64,000 bases of DNA, taken from positions 1-64,000 of the forward strand of contig NZ_JABBFW010000004.1 in assembly GCF_012927045.1 (NCBI RefSeq), in the 5' to 3' direction. The stretch comes from Azohydromonas caseinilytica. Its GTDB lineage: Bacteria; Pseudomonadota; Gammaproteobacteria; Burkholderiales; Burkholderiaceae_C. The stretch's first letter is position 1; every line of letters begins with the position of its first letter. Positions 18,087-27,195 of this stretch are shown here, piece by piece. A program made the translations under genes and the position numbers. Below the pieces are notes generated by a model that was not told the origin of the DNA, did no database searches, and saw only the letters and a program-made list of their open reading frames with translations.

Positions 18087-18917
18087 TCAGTCGGTAAGTG
18101 ATTTCGACGGGAGCGTCGATGCTGCGGGCAGGGCAGCGCCGGAGGATGCCGATGCCCGGCGCAGCAGCTCGTGCGCATGCGCGATCGGGATGGCGTAGCT
18201 GATGCCCGATGGCTGCGTCAGCGCGCTCTCGCGCCCGGCCTTGACGAACACCATGTTCAGCACCGCCACCACCTCGCCGCTGGCAGCATCGAACACCGGG
18301 CTGCCGCTGTTGCCGGGGTAGGCGGTGGCGTCGAGCTGGTAGAGCTCGAACGGGCCTTCGCGCAGCTCGCGGATGGCCTGGTTGCTGAGCTGCTGCGCCG
18401 AGGCCTGCGGCAGCGAGGCCGGGGTGACGGCCGATACGATGCCGCGGTGCGTCACCGGCGAGTAGCCCAGCGCGCCGCCGATGGGAAAGCCGGTGAAGCC
18501 CACTTCCGTGCCTTCAGGCACCTCGCGCGCGGCGGCCAGCGGCAGCGTCGGCAGCGGCGTGCCCTCGATGGCCAGCAGCGCCAGGTCGTGGCGCCGGTCC
18601 AGCGCCAGCAGCGTGGCGCGGCGCACCTCGGCGCCTTCGCCGCGGCGGCGCGGGATGCCGATGGCCAGCGGCGCCGCGGCCTCGCTGGGCAGCGCCTCGG
18701 GCAGCACATGGGCGTTGGTCAGCACCCGGCGCCCGTCGCCCACCACGAAGCCCGTGCCCCTGAAACCCAGCCGCGGGTTGTCGGTGGCGCGCCAGGAACC
18801 CACCACCACCACGGCCGGCTTGACCTTGGGAATGAGCGCCGTGAGCTGCGCCATCGCGGGCGGCAGGCTGCCGGCCAGCAGCAGCGCGGCGACGGCGAGC
18901 GGGCGAAACTGGGGCAT
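18087..18917 (-). CDS. Periplasmic trypsin-like serine protease (no PDZ domain)
   Basis: The 276-residue protein has a signal peptide (cleavage near AMA-Q, residue 23) and one chymotrypsin-fold domain. The catalytic triad is visible: His70 in VLTNAHV, Asp111 in RRHDLALL and Ser204 in PGNSGSP. The oxyanion-hole glycines are in place. It resembles the protease part of DegP/DegS but stops before any PDZ domain. Processive chaperone-protease activity of the DegP kind is therefore unlikely. A Pro/Ala/Ser-rich C-terminus follows. Its target is unknown. It stands alone on the minus strand, convergent with clsB. Confidence 0.82.
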   Translation of the reverse strand: MPQFRPLAVAALLLAGSLPPAMAQLTALIPKVKPAVVVVGSWRATDNPRLGFRGTGFVVGDGRRVLTNAHVLPEALPSEAAAPLAIGIPRRRGEGAEVRRATLLALDRRHDLALLAIEGTPLPTLPLAAAREVPEGTEVGFTGFPIGGALGYSPVTHRGIVSAVTPASLPQASAQQLSNQAIRELREGPFELYQLDATAYPGNSGSPVFDAASGEVVAVLNMVFVKAGRESALTQPSGISYAIPIAHAHELLRRASASSGAALPAASTLPSKSLTD

Positions 18918-19049
18918 GTCAGGACGTCGGGAGAAGCCGTGCCGGTACCGGGTCGGCGAAGGTGCCCAGGGCAGCGGAAGACAAGAGGTGTGAGAAGAGG
19001 TGTGAGGCCCCGGGACGCCGGGAGCGGTTCGTGGCCGTATTCCGGCTGC

Positions 19050-19433
19050 TCACAGCTGATCGCTCAGGTCTTCGCCGTAGCGGTTGGAGCGGGGCGAGCC
19101 GGGCAGCAGGCCGTTTTCGATCAGCGTCCACAGCGGGCCGATCACGGGCACGAAGTTCACCAGCACCCACAGGCCGGACTTGTCGCGGTCGTGCCAGCGC
19201 TTGACCGACACCGCCAGCGCCGGCCAGGTCAGCAGCAGGTTGACCACGCTCTCGGCCTTCTCCTCGCTCATGCCAGCCACGCGCAGCAGCGTGTAGCCCA
19301 GCACGCCCACGCCCAGCAGCCCGAACACGCCGTACAGCCACCAGATGCGGCGCGGAATGCGGCCCTGAAAACCAAAGTAGATCTGTTGCGGGCTCATCGC
19401 CTCATCGGCGAGCCAGGTGGGAGACGGGGTCAT
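19050..19433 (-). CDS. DUF805 family membrane protein
   Basis: This small inner-membrane protein has three hydrophobic segments, including IWWLYGVFGLLGVGVLGYTLLRV, LLLTWPALAVSV and LWVLVNFVPVIGPLWTL. The DUF805 signature KRWHDRDKSGLW is present, as is the terminal GSPRSNRYGEDL. The function of the family is unknown. Two starts are possible, ATG at 19433 or 19397 (MSPQQIYFGFQGRIPR); the latter fits the usual family N-terminus well. It is divergent from the MBL exonuclease gene with about 58 bases between starts. Confidence 0.85.
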   Translation of the reverse strand: MTPSPTWLADEAMSPQQIYFGFQGRIPRRIWWLYGVFGLLGVGVLGYTLLRVAGMSEEKAESVVNLLLTWPALAVSVKRWHDRDKSGLWVLVNFVPVIGPLWTLIENGLLPGSPRSNRYGEDLSDQL

Positions 19434-19491
19434 GGGGCAATGCAACGAAGCGCAACACATTCTCCCATGCGGCCCCCGCCACAATGCCCCG

Positions 19492-20592
19492 ATGGACCGT
19501 GCACAAGCCACAGCAGCGGCCGCGCGTGATCTCGTGGTCGAGCGCCCGCAGGGCCTCTACTGCCCGCCCGGGGACTTCTACATCGACCCCTGGCAGCCGG
19601 TGGAGCGCGCCGTGATCACCCATGCCCATGCCGACCACGCCCGCCGCGGCCATGCCCGCTACCTCGCCAGCGCCGAAGGCGAGGGCGTGCTGCGCGCCCG
19701 CATGGGAGCCGACATCGAGCTGCAGGCGCTGCACTGGGGCGAGGTGGTGGAGCACCGCGGCGTGTGCATCAGCCTGCACCCGGCCGGCCATGTGCTGGGC
19801 TCGGCGCAGGTGCGGCTGGAGCACACGGGCCAGGTGTGGGTGGTGTCGGGCGACTACTGGCTCAGCGGCCACGAGGCCGAGGCCAATCCGACCTGCACGC
19901 CCTTCGAGCCGGTGCGCTGCGACTGCTTCATCACCGAATCCACTTTCGGCCTGCCCATCTACCGCTGGCAGCCGCAGGCCGCGCTCTTTGCCGAGATCAA
20001 CGCCTGGTGGGCCGATAACGCCGCCGCCGGCCGCGCCAGCGTGCTCATGGGCTATGCCTTCGGCAAGGCACAGCGGCTGCTGGCCGGCGTGGACGCCGCC
20101 ATCGGCCCCATCGTCGTGCACGGCGCGGTGGAGCCGCTCAATGCCGCCTACCGCGCCGCCGGCGTGGCGCTGCCGCCCACGCACCGCGTCACCGAGCTGC
20201 CCAAGGAGGCCTTGAGGCGCGCGCTGGTGCTGGCGCCGCCCTCAGTGGCGGGCTCGCCCTGGCTGCGGCGCTTCGGCGAGGCCAGCGACGCCTTCGCCAG
20301 CGGCTGGATGGCGCTGCGCGGCGCGCGCCGGCGCCGCGGCGTGGACCGCGGCTTCGTGCTCTCCGACCATGCCGACTGGCCAGGGCTGCAACGCGCCATT
20401 GCTGCCACCGGCGCGCCGCGCGTCATCGTCACCCACGGCTACGAGGCCGTGATGGTGCGCTGGCTGCAGGAGCAGGGTTGCCAGGCCGGCGCCTTCCGCA
20501 CCGAGTACGGCGACGAGGCCATCGAAGCCGAGGCATCCGGGATGGAGGAGGGCACGGCCGACGGACGTGACCCGGGAGAAGCTGCACGCTGA
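19492..20592 (+). CDS. Ligase-associated DNA exonuclease (metallo-beta-lactamase / beta-CASP)
   Basis: The 366-residue protein has the beta-lactamase-fold HxHxDH site as ITHAHADHARRG. GHVLGSAQV and VSGDYW follow, and the beta-CASP-type region ends VIVTHGYEAVMVRWLQEQG. This is the family usually annotated as ligase-associated DNA exonuclease or mRNA 3'-end processing factor. It normally sits beside an ATP-dependent DNA ligase, a DEAH helicase and a phosphoesterase in a presumed DNA-repair set. Here the ligase is about 24 kb away (44348) and neither helicase nor phosphoesterase is in the window. Short Glu/Gly-rich tail. Confidence 0.85.
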   Translation: MDRAQATAAAARDLVVERPQGLYCPPGDFYIDPWQPVERAVITHAHADHARRGHARYLASAEGEGVLRARMGADIELQALHWGEVVEHRGVCISLHPAGHVLGSAQVRLEHTGQVWVVSGDYWLSGHEAEANPTCTPFEPVRCDCFITESTFGLPIYRWQPQAALFAEINAWWADNAAAGRASVLMGYAFGKAQRLLAGVDAAIGPIVVHGAVEPLNAAYRAAGVALPPTHRVTELPKEALRRALVLAPPSVAGSPWLRRFGEASDAFASGWMALRGARRRRGVDRGFVLSDHADWPGLQRAIAATGAPRVIVTHGYEAVMVRWLQEQGCQAGAFRTEYGDEAIEAEASGMEEGTADGRDPGEAAR

Positions 20593-20648
20593 CCTGCACT
20601 TGGAGCCTGCGAGTACGCTTGCCTCACACCGCAGCTTAGCCATCAGCC

Positions 20649-21209
20649 ATGGGACAGCCCGCACACCGTCTGGCGACTTACGACGACATCCTGGATCTGC
20701 CCGAGCACCTGGTCGGGGAAATCATCGGCGGCGACCTCGTCACCCATCCGCGTCCCGCGCCACGCCACGCGCTGGCGCTGTCGCTGCTGGGTGCCGAGCT
20801 GTCCGGCCCCTTCCATAAGGGCCGGGGCGGGCCGGGCGGCTGGTGGCTTCTGGCTGAACCCGAAGTTCACCTCGGCCCGCACGTGCTCGTGCCCGACATC
20901 GCCGGCTGGCGGCGCGAGCGGCTGCCGCGCCTGCCCGACACGGCCTGGTTCGAGCTGGCGCCGGACTGGGTGTGCGAGGTGCTGTCGCCCTCCACCGCGC
21001 GCGTGGACCGGGTGCAGAAGCTGCCGGTCTACGCCGAGGCCGGGGTCGGCCACGTGTGGCTGGTCGATCCCGTGCTGCGCACGCTGGAGGCCTTCGAGAA
21101 CCAGCAGGGGCGCTGGCTGCTGCTCGGCGCCTTCAAGAACGACGACGCCGTGGCCGTCGCCCCCTTCGAGGCCGTCGCCCTGGAGCTGGGTGCGCTGTGG
21201 GCCGATTGA
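20649..21209 (+). CDS. Uma2 family (DUF820) PD-(D/E)XK endonuclease-like protein
   Basis: This 186-residue protein has the Uma2 pattern. LATYDDILDLPEHLVGEIIGGDLV leads into a restriction-endonuclease-like core with VPDIAGWR (Asp), VCEVLSPST (Glu-x-Leu) and KLPVYAEAGVGHVWLVDP (Lys). All expected catalytic positions are present. Uma2 proteins are abundant in cyanobacteria and scattered elsewhere, and their biological role is not settled. It follows the exonuclease gene by 56 bases on the same strand, so co-transcription with a nucleic-acid enzyme is possible. Confidence 0.85.
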   Translation: MGQPAHRLATYDDILDLPEHLVGEIIGGDLVTHPRPAPRHALALSLLGAELSGPFHKGRGGPGGWWLLAEPEVHLGPHVLVPDIAGWRRERLPRLPDTAWFELAPDWVCEVLSPSTARVDRVQKLPVYAEAGVGHVWLVDPVLRTLEAFENQQGRWLLLGAFKNDDAVAVAPFEAVALELGALWAD

Positions 21210-21267
21210 AGCAGCGACAAGATTGTTTACCTGTGGCTCACAGCTTTCTCATGTTTTGGCCTTTGGT

Positions 21268-21314
21268 TGAGAAAACTGTTTCCTGAGGGATGACATTCCT
21301 GCCGCGCATCGCGG
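21268..21314. repeat. Conserved 28-base motif plus hairpin, copy 1
   Basis: The motif begins TGAGAAAACTGT and ends TGACA 28 bases later (21268-21295). It is followed by a small hairpin CCGCG-CAT-CGCGG at 21302-21314. A second copy with the same length, 23 of 28 identical bases and a hairpin at a similar distance is at 43795-43854. Both lie between the 3' ends of convergent genes. Function unknown; it could be a small structured RNA or an intergenic repeat. Confidence 0.5.
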
Positions 21315-21315
21315 T

Positions 21316-23973
21316 TCACAGGTCCATCCAGATCCGCCGCGTCCCGTCCGCGCGATCCGGCGGACCCTCGGTGAACCCGAGGCGCTTGCCCAGGCCGCGC
21401 ATGGCCTCGTTCTCCTCCAGCACCACGGCCACGATGCGGCGCGTGCCCTGGCTGCGCAGGTAGTTGATGAGCTTGTCCATCAGCAGCTGGCCCAGGCCGG
21501 TGTGCTTGAGGTCGGAGCGCACCAGCACGCCGAACTCGGCTTCCTGGTTGTCGGGATCGGCCACCGCGCGCGCCACGCCCAGGGTCACCTCGCCGCCCTC
21601 CGCATTCGGCTCGGTGGCGATGAAGGCCATCTCGCGCGCGTAGTCGATCTGCGTCAGCCGCGCCAGCTCGCTGCGCTCGATGCTGCGGCGGCTGTAGAAC
21701 ACGCGCATGCGGATGTCCTCCGGCGACACGCGCGACAGGAACTCCAGGTGCTGCGCCTCGTCCTCGGGCCGGATCGGGCGCAGCGTGATCTCGTGCTCGT
21801 GCCAGGGCACCGTCTCCGCCAGCGGCGTGGGGTAGGGCCGGATCGCGAAATTGGCCTCGCCGGCCGGGCCGGCGGCGCTGGCGCGGATGCGCGCATCCAG
21901 CGCCACCACGCCCGACGGGCTGGCGATGAGCGGGTTGATGTCCAGCTCCGCGATCTCGGGCACGTCGGCCAGCAGCTGCGACACCGTCACCAGCACCCCG
22001 TAAAGCGCCTGGTGGTCCACCGCCGAGGTGTCGCGCCAGGCGCCCAGCAGCTTGGACACGCGCGTGCGCCCCACCAGCGAGCGCGCCAGCGGCTCGTTGA
22101 GCGGGGGCAGACCCACGGCGCGGTCGGCCAGCACCTCCACCGCCGTGCCGCCATGGCCGAACAGCACCACCGGGCCGAACAGCGGGTCGATGGTGGTGCC
22201 CACGATCAGCTCGCGCCCATGCGCGCGCTGGACCATCTGCTGCACCGAGAAGCCCAGCAGCGTCGCGTCCGGGCGGCGCGTGCGCACGCGCTGCAGCATC
22301 CCCGCCGCGGCCTCGCGCACCTCCTCGGCCGTGTCCAGGTTCAGCACCACGCCGCCCACGTCGGACTTGTGCGTGATCTGCAGCGACAGGATCTTCAGCA
22401 CCACCGGGAAGCCGATGCGCTGGGCCGCCTCGGCGGCCGCGTCGGGGTCGGCCGCGGTGGTGGTGGTGGCCGCCACCGGGATGCCGCAGGCCTGCAGCAC
22501 CGCCTTGGCCTCGGGCTCGGTAAGCATCTCGCGCCCGGCCTCCAGCGCCTGCCGCACCAGGGCGCGGGCGCGCGCGGTGTCGGCCGCCGGCCAGTTGGGT
22601 GCGGCCGGCGGCGCCTCCATCAGCTGGGCCTGGTTGCGGGCGTAGTCCACGCCGAGGGCGAAGGCGCGCACGGCCTGCTCCGGCGTGTCGAAGCTGGGCA
22701 GCCCGGCATCGTGGAAACGCTGGCGCGCCTCGGCCACGGCGGTCTGGCCCATCCAGCAGCTCAGCAGCCGCGGCGGCATGCGCTTGAGCAGCGGCACCAG
22801 CGCCTGCGCGATCTCGCTGCTGGGCACGATGGCGGTGGGGGCGTGGATGAACAGCACCGCCGGCTGCGCCGGGTCGGCGGCCAGCGCCTCCAGCGTGGCC
22901 ACGTAGCGCTCCACCGGCGCGTCGCCGATGAGGTCCACCGGGTTGCTGCGCGACCAGTTGGCCGGCAGCGCCTCGTCGAGCCGGGCGAGGGTGGCGGGGG
23001 CGAGCTGGCACAGCTTGACGCCGGCATCGGCCGCGGCATCGGCGGCCATCACGCCGGCGCCGCCGCCGTTGGTGACGATCACGAGCTCCTCGCCGCGCCG
23101 GCCGCGGAAGCGCGACAGCGTCTCCGCGGCGATGAACAGCTCCTGCAGCGTGCTCACGCGCAGCATGCCCGCGCGCGCGATGGCGGCGTCGAAGACCAGG
23201 TCCGACCCGGCCAGCGCCCCGGTGTGCGAGGCCGCGGCGGCCTGTCCGGCGCTGGAGCGCCCGGCCTTGACCACGATCACCGGCTTGTTGCGCGCCGCCG
23301 CGCGCGCCGCGGACATGAACTTGCGCGGCGCGCTGACGGACTCGATGTAGAGCAGGATCGCCCGCGTGCGCGCGTCGCTGGCCAGGAAGTCCAGCATGTC
23401 GCCGAAGTCCACGTCCGCGCCTTCGCCCAGCGACACGAAATGCGAGAAGCCGATGCCGTTGGCGCGCGACCAGTCCAGCATCGCCGTCATCAGCGCACCG
23501 GACTGCGACACCAGCGCCAGCTCGCCGGGCAGCGCGTCCACGTGCGCGAAGCTGGCGTTCAGCCCCAGCCGCGGTACCAGCAGCCCGATGCAGTTGGGGC
23601 CCAGGATGCGCAGCAGGTGCGGGCGCGCGGCGTCGAGCATGGCGCGCTTGGTGTCACCGTCCAGCCCCGCCGTCATCACCACCGCCGCGCGCGTGCCGAG
23701 CGCGCCGAGCTCGGCGATCAGCCCCGGCACGCTGGCCGGCGGGGTGCAGATCACGGCCAGCTCCGGCACCTGCGGCAGCTCGGCCACGCGCGGGTACACG
23801 GTCTGGCCGTCGAGCTCGCGCAGGCGCCGGTTCACCGCGAACACCGGACCGCCGAAGCTGCCGGCGCGCAGGTTGCGCCACACCGTCGCGCCCACGCTGC
23901 GCGGGCGGTCCGAGGCGCCGATGACGGCCACCGAGGTCGGGTCGAACAGGGAATCCAGGTTGCGGATGCTCAT
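21316..23973 (-). CDS. PatZ-like ADP-forming acyl-CoA synthetase fused to GNAT acetyltransferase
   Basis: The domain order is a CoA-binding Rossmann domain (VAVIGASDRPRSVGATVW), two succinyl-CoA-ligase-like domains (ILGPNCIGLLVPR; LVSQSGALMTAM; HTGALAGSD), an ATP-grasp domain (FPVVLKILSLQITHKSDVGGVVLNL) and a C-terminal GNAT domain (LGVARAV..., DLKHTGLGQLLMDKLINYLRSQG). This is the architecture of Pat/PatZ protein lysine acetyltransferases, which acetylate metabolic enzymes such as acetyl-CoA synthetase. In PatZ the synthetase half has lost activity. Here the conserved loop SNPVDLIGDAP is kept, so activity cannot be excluded. The start at 23973 (MSIRNLDSLFDP) is preferred over an ATG 21 codons upstream. 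It is divergent from the stress-protein gene. Confidence 0.88.
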   Translation of the reverse strand: MSIRNLDSLFDPTSVAVIGASDRPRSVGATVWRNLRAGSFGGPVFAVNRRLRELDGQTVYPRVAELPQVPELAVICTPPASVPGLIAELGALGTRAAVVMTAGLDGDTKRAMLDAARPHLLRILGPNCIGLLVPRLGLNASFAHVDALPGELALVSQSGALMTAMLDWSRANGIGFSHFVSLGEGADVDFGDMLDFLASDARTRAILLYIESVSAPRKFMSAARAAARNKPVIVVKAGRSSAGQAAAASHTGALAGSDLVFDAAIARAGMLRVSTLQELFIAAETLSRFRGRRGEELVIVTNGGGAGVMAADAAADAGVKLCQLAPATLARLDEALPANWSRSNPVDLIGDAPVERYVATLEALAADPAQPAVLFIHAPTAIVPSSEIAQALVPLLKRMPPRLLSCWMGQTAVAEARQRFHDAGLPSFDTPEQAVRAFALGVDYARNQAQLMEAPPAAPNWPAADTARARALVRQALEAGREMLTEPEAKAVLQACGIPVAATTTTAADPDAAAEAAQRIGFPVVLKILSLQITHKSDVGGVVLNLDTAEEVREAAAGMLQRVRTRRPDATLLGFSVQQMVQRAHGRELIVGTTIDPLFGPVVLFGHGGTAVEVLADRAVGLPPLNEPLARSLVGRTRVSKLLGAWRDTSAVDHQALYGVLVTVSQLLADVPEIAELDINPLIASPSGVVALDARIRASAAGPAGEANFAIRPYPTPLAETVPWHEHEITLRPIRPEDEAQHLEFLSRVSPEDIRMRVFYSRRSIERSELARLTQIDYAREMAFIATEPNAEGGEVTLGVARAVADPDNQEAEFGVLVRSDLKHTGLGQLLMDKLINYLRSQGTRRIVAVVLEENEAMRGLGKRLGFTEGPPDRADGTRRIWMDL

Positions 23974-24159
23974 GAGGTGATGCTGCTGGTTGTGGTGCCG
24001 GGTCGCGACAGGCGCACGCAGCGTGCCCGCAGGCACGCCCCGGCGCGCTTGTCATGGATCAACAGGCCCTGCTTTGAGGGCTTGGCGCTTCGGGACTAAA
24101 GTGCTCCAGGAGACGGCGCCGCGCGCCGCTTCCCCGAGAACGACGACAGGAGACAGCCC

Positions 24160-24639
24160 ATGAAGATTCTGCTGCCCGTGGACGGTTCCGCCCTGGCGCT
24201 GGACGCCGTGCACCACGCGCTGCGCCTGGTGCGCGAGGGCCTGCGCGCCAGCTTCGTGCTGGCCAACGTGCAGGAGCCCACCACCTTCTACGAAATGATG
24301 ACCCTGCACGACGCCGAGGCGCTGGCGCGCATGAGCGAGGGCGCCGCGGCGGACGCACTGCAGGGTGCGCAGGCGCTGCTGGAGGCGGCCGGCGTGGAGT
24401 ACGAGGTGCAGGTGGGTACCGGCGACGTGGCGCACACGCTGCTGGACATTGCCGAGGAGCAGCAGTGCGACGCCATCGTGATGAGCGCGCGCGGCGTGGG
24501 CGGCTTGGCCGCGGCGCTGGGCTCGGTGTCGCAGACGCTGCTGCACGACAGCCGGCTGCCGCTGACCATCGTGCGGCATGTCGAGCCCGAGGCGCCGGCC
24601 GAGGACGTGGACATGGATGAGGAGCCCGCGGGTGGTTGA
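24160..24639 (+). CDS. Universal stress protein, single UspA domain
   Basis: This 159-residue protein opens MKILLPVDGSALALDAV and has the nucleotide-binding loop VMSARGVGGLAAALGSVSQTLLHDSRLPLTIV, close to the G-2x-G-9x-G(S/T) pattern of ATP-binding Usp proteins. It ends in an acidic tail (EPEAPAEDVDMDEEP). Such proteins accumulate under starvation, redox or respiratory stress. A GGAGAC ribosome-binding sequence precedes the start. The following ligase gene starts 22 bases later. Confidence 0.9.
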   Translation: MKILLPVDGSALALDAVHHALRLVREGLRASFVLANVQEPTTFYEMMTLHDAEALARMSEGAAADALQGAQALLEAAGVEYEVQVGTGDVAHTLLDIAEEQQCDAIVMSARGVGGLAAALGSVSQTLLHDSRLPLTIVRHVEPEAPAEDVDMDEEPAGG

Positions 24640-24661
24640 TTCGGTGGTGGGCGACGTGCCG

Positions 24662-26038
24662 ATGCTTGATCTGTTGCGGGCCGGGGCCGCGGCCTGGGAC
24701 GTGGTCACGGCCGCGCGGGCCGATGCCGCGGTGCTGGCGCAGCGCCAGCGCCAGCGCCTGGCCGAACTGGTGCGCACGGCGCAGGCGCAGTCGCCCTGGT
24801 ATGCGCGGCGGCTGCCGCACGATGCGGTGCAGCGGCCGCTGTCGGAGCTGCCGGTGCAGCACCGCGGCGAGCTCATGCGCCATTTCGACGACTGGGTCTG
24901 CGACCGGCAGCTGCGGCGCCAGCCGCTGCAGGGCTTCATCGCCGATCCGCGGCGCATGGCCCAGCCCTTCATGGGCCGCTACACGGTGTGGGAGAGCTCG
25001 GGCACCAGCGGCGAGCCCGGCATCTTCGTGCAGGACGCCGCGGCCATGGCGGTGTACGACGCGCTGGAGTCGCTGCGCCACGGCGGCGCCTCGCCCTGGA
25101 GCTGGCCGATGCCGCTGGGCCTGGGCGAGCGTGTCGCCTTCGTGGGCGCCACCGACGGCCACTTCGCCTCCTGCGTGAGCGTGCAGCGGCTGCGCCAGCG
25201 CAACCCGTGGATGGCGCCGAACCTGCAGTCCTTCTCGATCCTGCAGCCGGTGGACGCGCTGGTGCGCGCGCTCAATGCCTGGCGTCCGACCATCATCGCC
25301 ACCTATCCCACGGCCGCGGCGCTGCTGGCCGATCAGGCGCAGGCCGGGGCGCTGCGCATCGCGCCGCGCGAGGTCTGGACCGGCGGCGAGACGCTGGAGC
25401 CCGCGCTGCGCCAGCATGTGCAGCAGGTCTTCGACTGCCGCATCCGCAACAGCTACGGCGCCTCGGAGTTCCTGGCCATGGGCTGGGAATGCGGGCAGGG
25501 CGCGATGCACCTCAACAGCGACTGGGTGATCCTGGAGCCGGTGGACGAGCAGCACCGTCCCGTGCCGCCGGGCCGGCCTTCGGCGCGCACGCTGCTGACC
25601 AACCTGGCCAACCGGGTGCAGCCGCTCATCCGCTACGAGCTGGAGGACCAGCTCACCATCGACCCGCGGCCCTGCGCCTGCGGCTGCGCGCTGCCGGTGA
25701 TCCGCGTGGACGGCCGCGGCGACGACCTGCTGCGCATGGATGCGCGCGCCGGCGGCACGGTGACGCTGCTGCCGCTGGCGCTCTCCACCGTGATGGAGGA
25801 GCACGCCCAGGTCTACGACTTCCAGCTGCGCCAGTGCGACGGCCGCACCCTGGCGCTGCGCCTGGGCGGCTCCGCCGCCGAGGCCCCCGCGGCGCTGCAG
25901 CGCTGCCGCCAGGCGCTGCAGCAGTTCGCCCAGGCGCAGGGCCTGGTGCCGCTGGAGCTGCTGGACGAGACCACGCAGCCCATGCTGCGCGGACGCAGCG
26001 GCAAGCTGAGGCGGGTGCTGGCGTGCGGGGCGGGGTAA
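24662..26038 (+). CDS. Phenylacetate-CoA-ligase-like adenylate-forming enzyme
   Basis: The 458-residue protein is a member of the PaaK/coenzyme-F390-synthetase branch. The phosphate-binding loop is ESSGTSGEPGIF, the adenine site NSYGASEF and the hinge region IRVDGRGDDLLRM. The C-terminal catalytic lysine motif is RGRSGKLRRV. Such enzymes activate a carboxylic acid as acyl-AMP, often to form a CoA thioester. The cysteines in RPCACGCALPVI recall the metal-binding cysteines of the PaaK group. The substrate is unknown. The start at 24662 is chosen for spacing from the stress-protein stop; an upstream ATG at 24617 would overlap it. Confidence 0.82.
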   Translation: MLDLLRAGAAAWDVVTAARADAAVLAQRQRQRLAELVRTAQAQSPWYARRLPHDAVQRPLSELPVQHRGELMRHFDDWVCDRQLRRQPLQGFIADPRRMAQPFMGRYTVWESSGTSGEPGIFVQDAAAMAVYDALESLRHGGASPWSWPMPLGLGERVAFVGATDGHFASCVSVQRLRQRNPWMAPNLQSFSILQPVDALVRALNAWRPTIIATYPTAAALLADQAQAGALRIAPREVWTGGETLEPALRQHVQQVFDCRIRNSYGASEFLAMGWECGQGAMHLNSDWVILEPVDEQHRPVPPGRPSARTLLTNLANRVQPLIRYELEDQLTIDPRPCACGCALPVIRVDGRGDDLLRMDARAGGTVTLLPLALSTVMEEHAQVYDFQLRQCDGRTLALRLGGSAAEAPAALQRCRQALQQFAQAQGLVPLELLDETTQPMLRGRSGKLRRVLACGAG

Positions 26039-26086
26039 TGGATCAGGTTGCTTGGGCAACTGGGAGCGGAAAAGCTATGGTGTGAC

Positions 26087-26108
26087 GCGGTGATTTCGCG
26101 GTGATTTC
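26087..26108 (+). repeat. Short tandem repeat, two 11-base units plus a partial third
   Basis: GCGGTGATTTC occurs twice head to tail, followed by a partial third unit GCGGTGGTGAG. It lies just downstream of the adenylate-forming enzyme gene in a gene-free stretch of about 377 bases (26039-26415). Confidence 0.6.
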
Positions 26109-26170
26109 GCGGTGGTGAGGGCGCTGCTGCAGGTGCCTTGGTCGGAAGGCTGAGTTGCCGAGCTTTCTAC

Positions 26171-26328
26171 TTCGTCATTCCCGCGCAGGCGGGAACCCAG
26201 GCGGTCCTCAAGCTGGCCGTGAGCCAATTGCCTGGCACACCAAGGTCTGGTGGACTGAGCGTGCCGGCCATGTTTCTTGCGCTCTGATGTGGGACTGCCT
26301 GGGTCCCCGCCTGCGCGGGGATGACGAA
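26171..26328. repeat. Facing pair of intergenic palindromic repeats (REP/BIME-like)
   Basis: Two 30-base arms, 26171-26200 and 26299-26328, are inverted copies matching at 28 of 30 positions. Each contains the widespread proteobacterial GTCATYCCCGCGCAGGCGGG core. They flank about 98 bases with no coding signal. A shorter relative is at 29395-29418. The arrangement sits between the convergent 3' ends of the ligase-like gene and the hydrolase gene, where such elements are commonly found. Confidence 0.8.
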
Positions 26329-26415
26329 GTAATAAGCGGACCGCACCAGCTTGCGGCTACCGACTGGCAGACTTTCCCAGACAGCCCATCACTGCACACA
26401 GGCAGGCCCGGACGG

Positions 26416-27195
26416 TCAATGCGCCCGCAACCTCTGCGCCACCGCTGCCGACACCGCGTAAGGCTGCCAGCGCCCCTCGGGCTGCGCCAGCCGGTCCGCC
26501 ACCACGGACCACACCTGCGGATGCCACACCAGCCCGATGTGGCTGGCCTGCACCTCGACGTTCTCGGCATGCGCCACCGCCGCCTCGCGGCAGGCCTGCC
26601 AGGCCACCACGCCGTCGCTGCGGCTGTAGATGGAGGTCGTGGGCACCGGTGGCGTGGCCGCCATCCGCGCCAGCAGCGCCTCGTCGATCTGGGGCAGCCG
26701 CCCGCTCAGGAGCTGGCACAGCACGCCGACCGTGGTGTGCTCGCCGCGGCCCGCGAAGGGCGTGCCCAGCGTGATGACCTGGCGCACGAGCCCGGGGCGC
26801 CGGCGCGCGATCTCGCGCGCGTAGATGCCGCCCAGGCTCCAGCCGACGAGGCTGGCGCGGCGCCCGTGCTGCGCCACCGTTTCGGCCACGCCCTCGGTGA
26901 GCAGGTCCAGCCAGTCCTCGACCGCGCCCTTGGGACCGATGTTGCAGCCATGGCCCCAGTCGCAGGCCTCGTAGCCCAGGTCGCGGCAGCAGCGCCGCAG
27001 CGGCTCCAGCGCCATCGCGTCGGCACACAGGCCCGGGAACAGCACCACCGGATGGCCGTCGCCGGTGGGCAGCCGGCGCCGGTCCATGAAGCCGACGCTG
27101 ACGTACTCCAGGAGCGCACGCATGGGCTCCAGGCCCATCAGGGCCAGGGGCGGTGCCGAGTAGGCGTAGGTGCTGGTGCTACAGCTCAATGACAT
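26416..27195 (-). CDS. Alpha/beta-hydrolase (esterase/lipase-like)
   Basis: The product has 259 residues from the ATG at 27195. [19 protein letters not shown] is the usual N-terminal strand and oxyanion region. [13 protein letters not shown] supplies the GxSxG nucleophile elbow. [12 protein letters not shown] and [12 protein letters not shown] carry plausible acid and histidine residues. The sequence resembles PGAP1/lipase-like hydrolases acting on esters; the substrate is unknown. A hydrophobic N-terminus ([21 protein letters not shown]) is not a clear signal peptide. It is divergent from dcd. Confidence 0.78.
   Translation of the reverse strand: MSLSCSTSTYAYSAPPLALMGLEPMRALLEYVSVGFMDRRRLPTGDGHPVVLFPGLCADAMALEPLRRCCRDLGYEACDWGHGCNIGPKGAVEDWLDLLTEGVAETVAQHGRRASLVGWSLGGIYAREIARRRPGLVRQVITLGTPFAGRGEHTTVGVLCQLLSGRLPQIDEALLARMAATPPVPTTSIYSRSDGVVAWQACREAAVAHAENVEVQASHIGLVWHPQVWSVVADRLAQPEGRWQPYAVSAAVAQRLRAH

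Noticed and set aside
21502-24099. 865-codon open frame on the plus strand opposite the PatZ-like gene
   Set aside because: Shadow frame in GC-rich DNA; the minus-strand protein is a complete multidomain enzyme.
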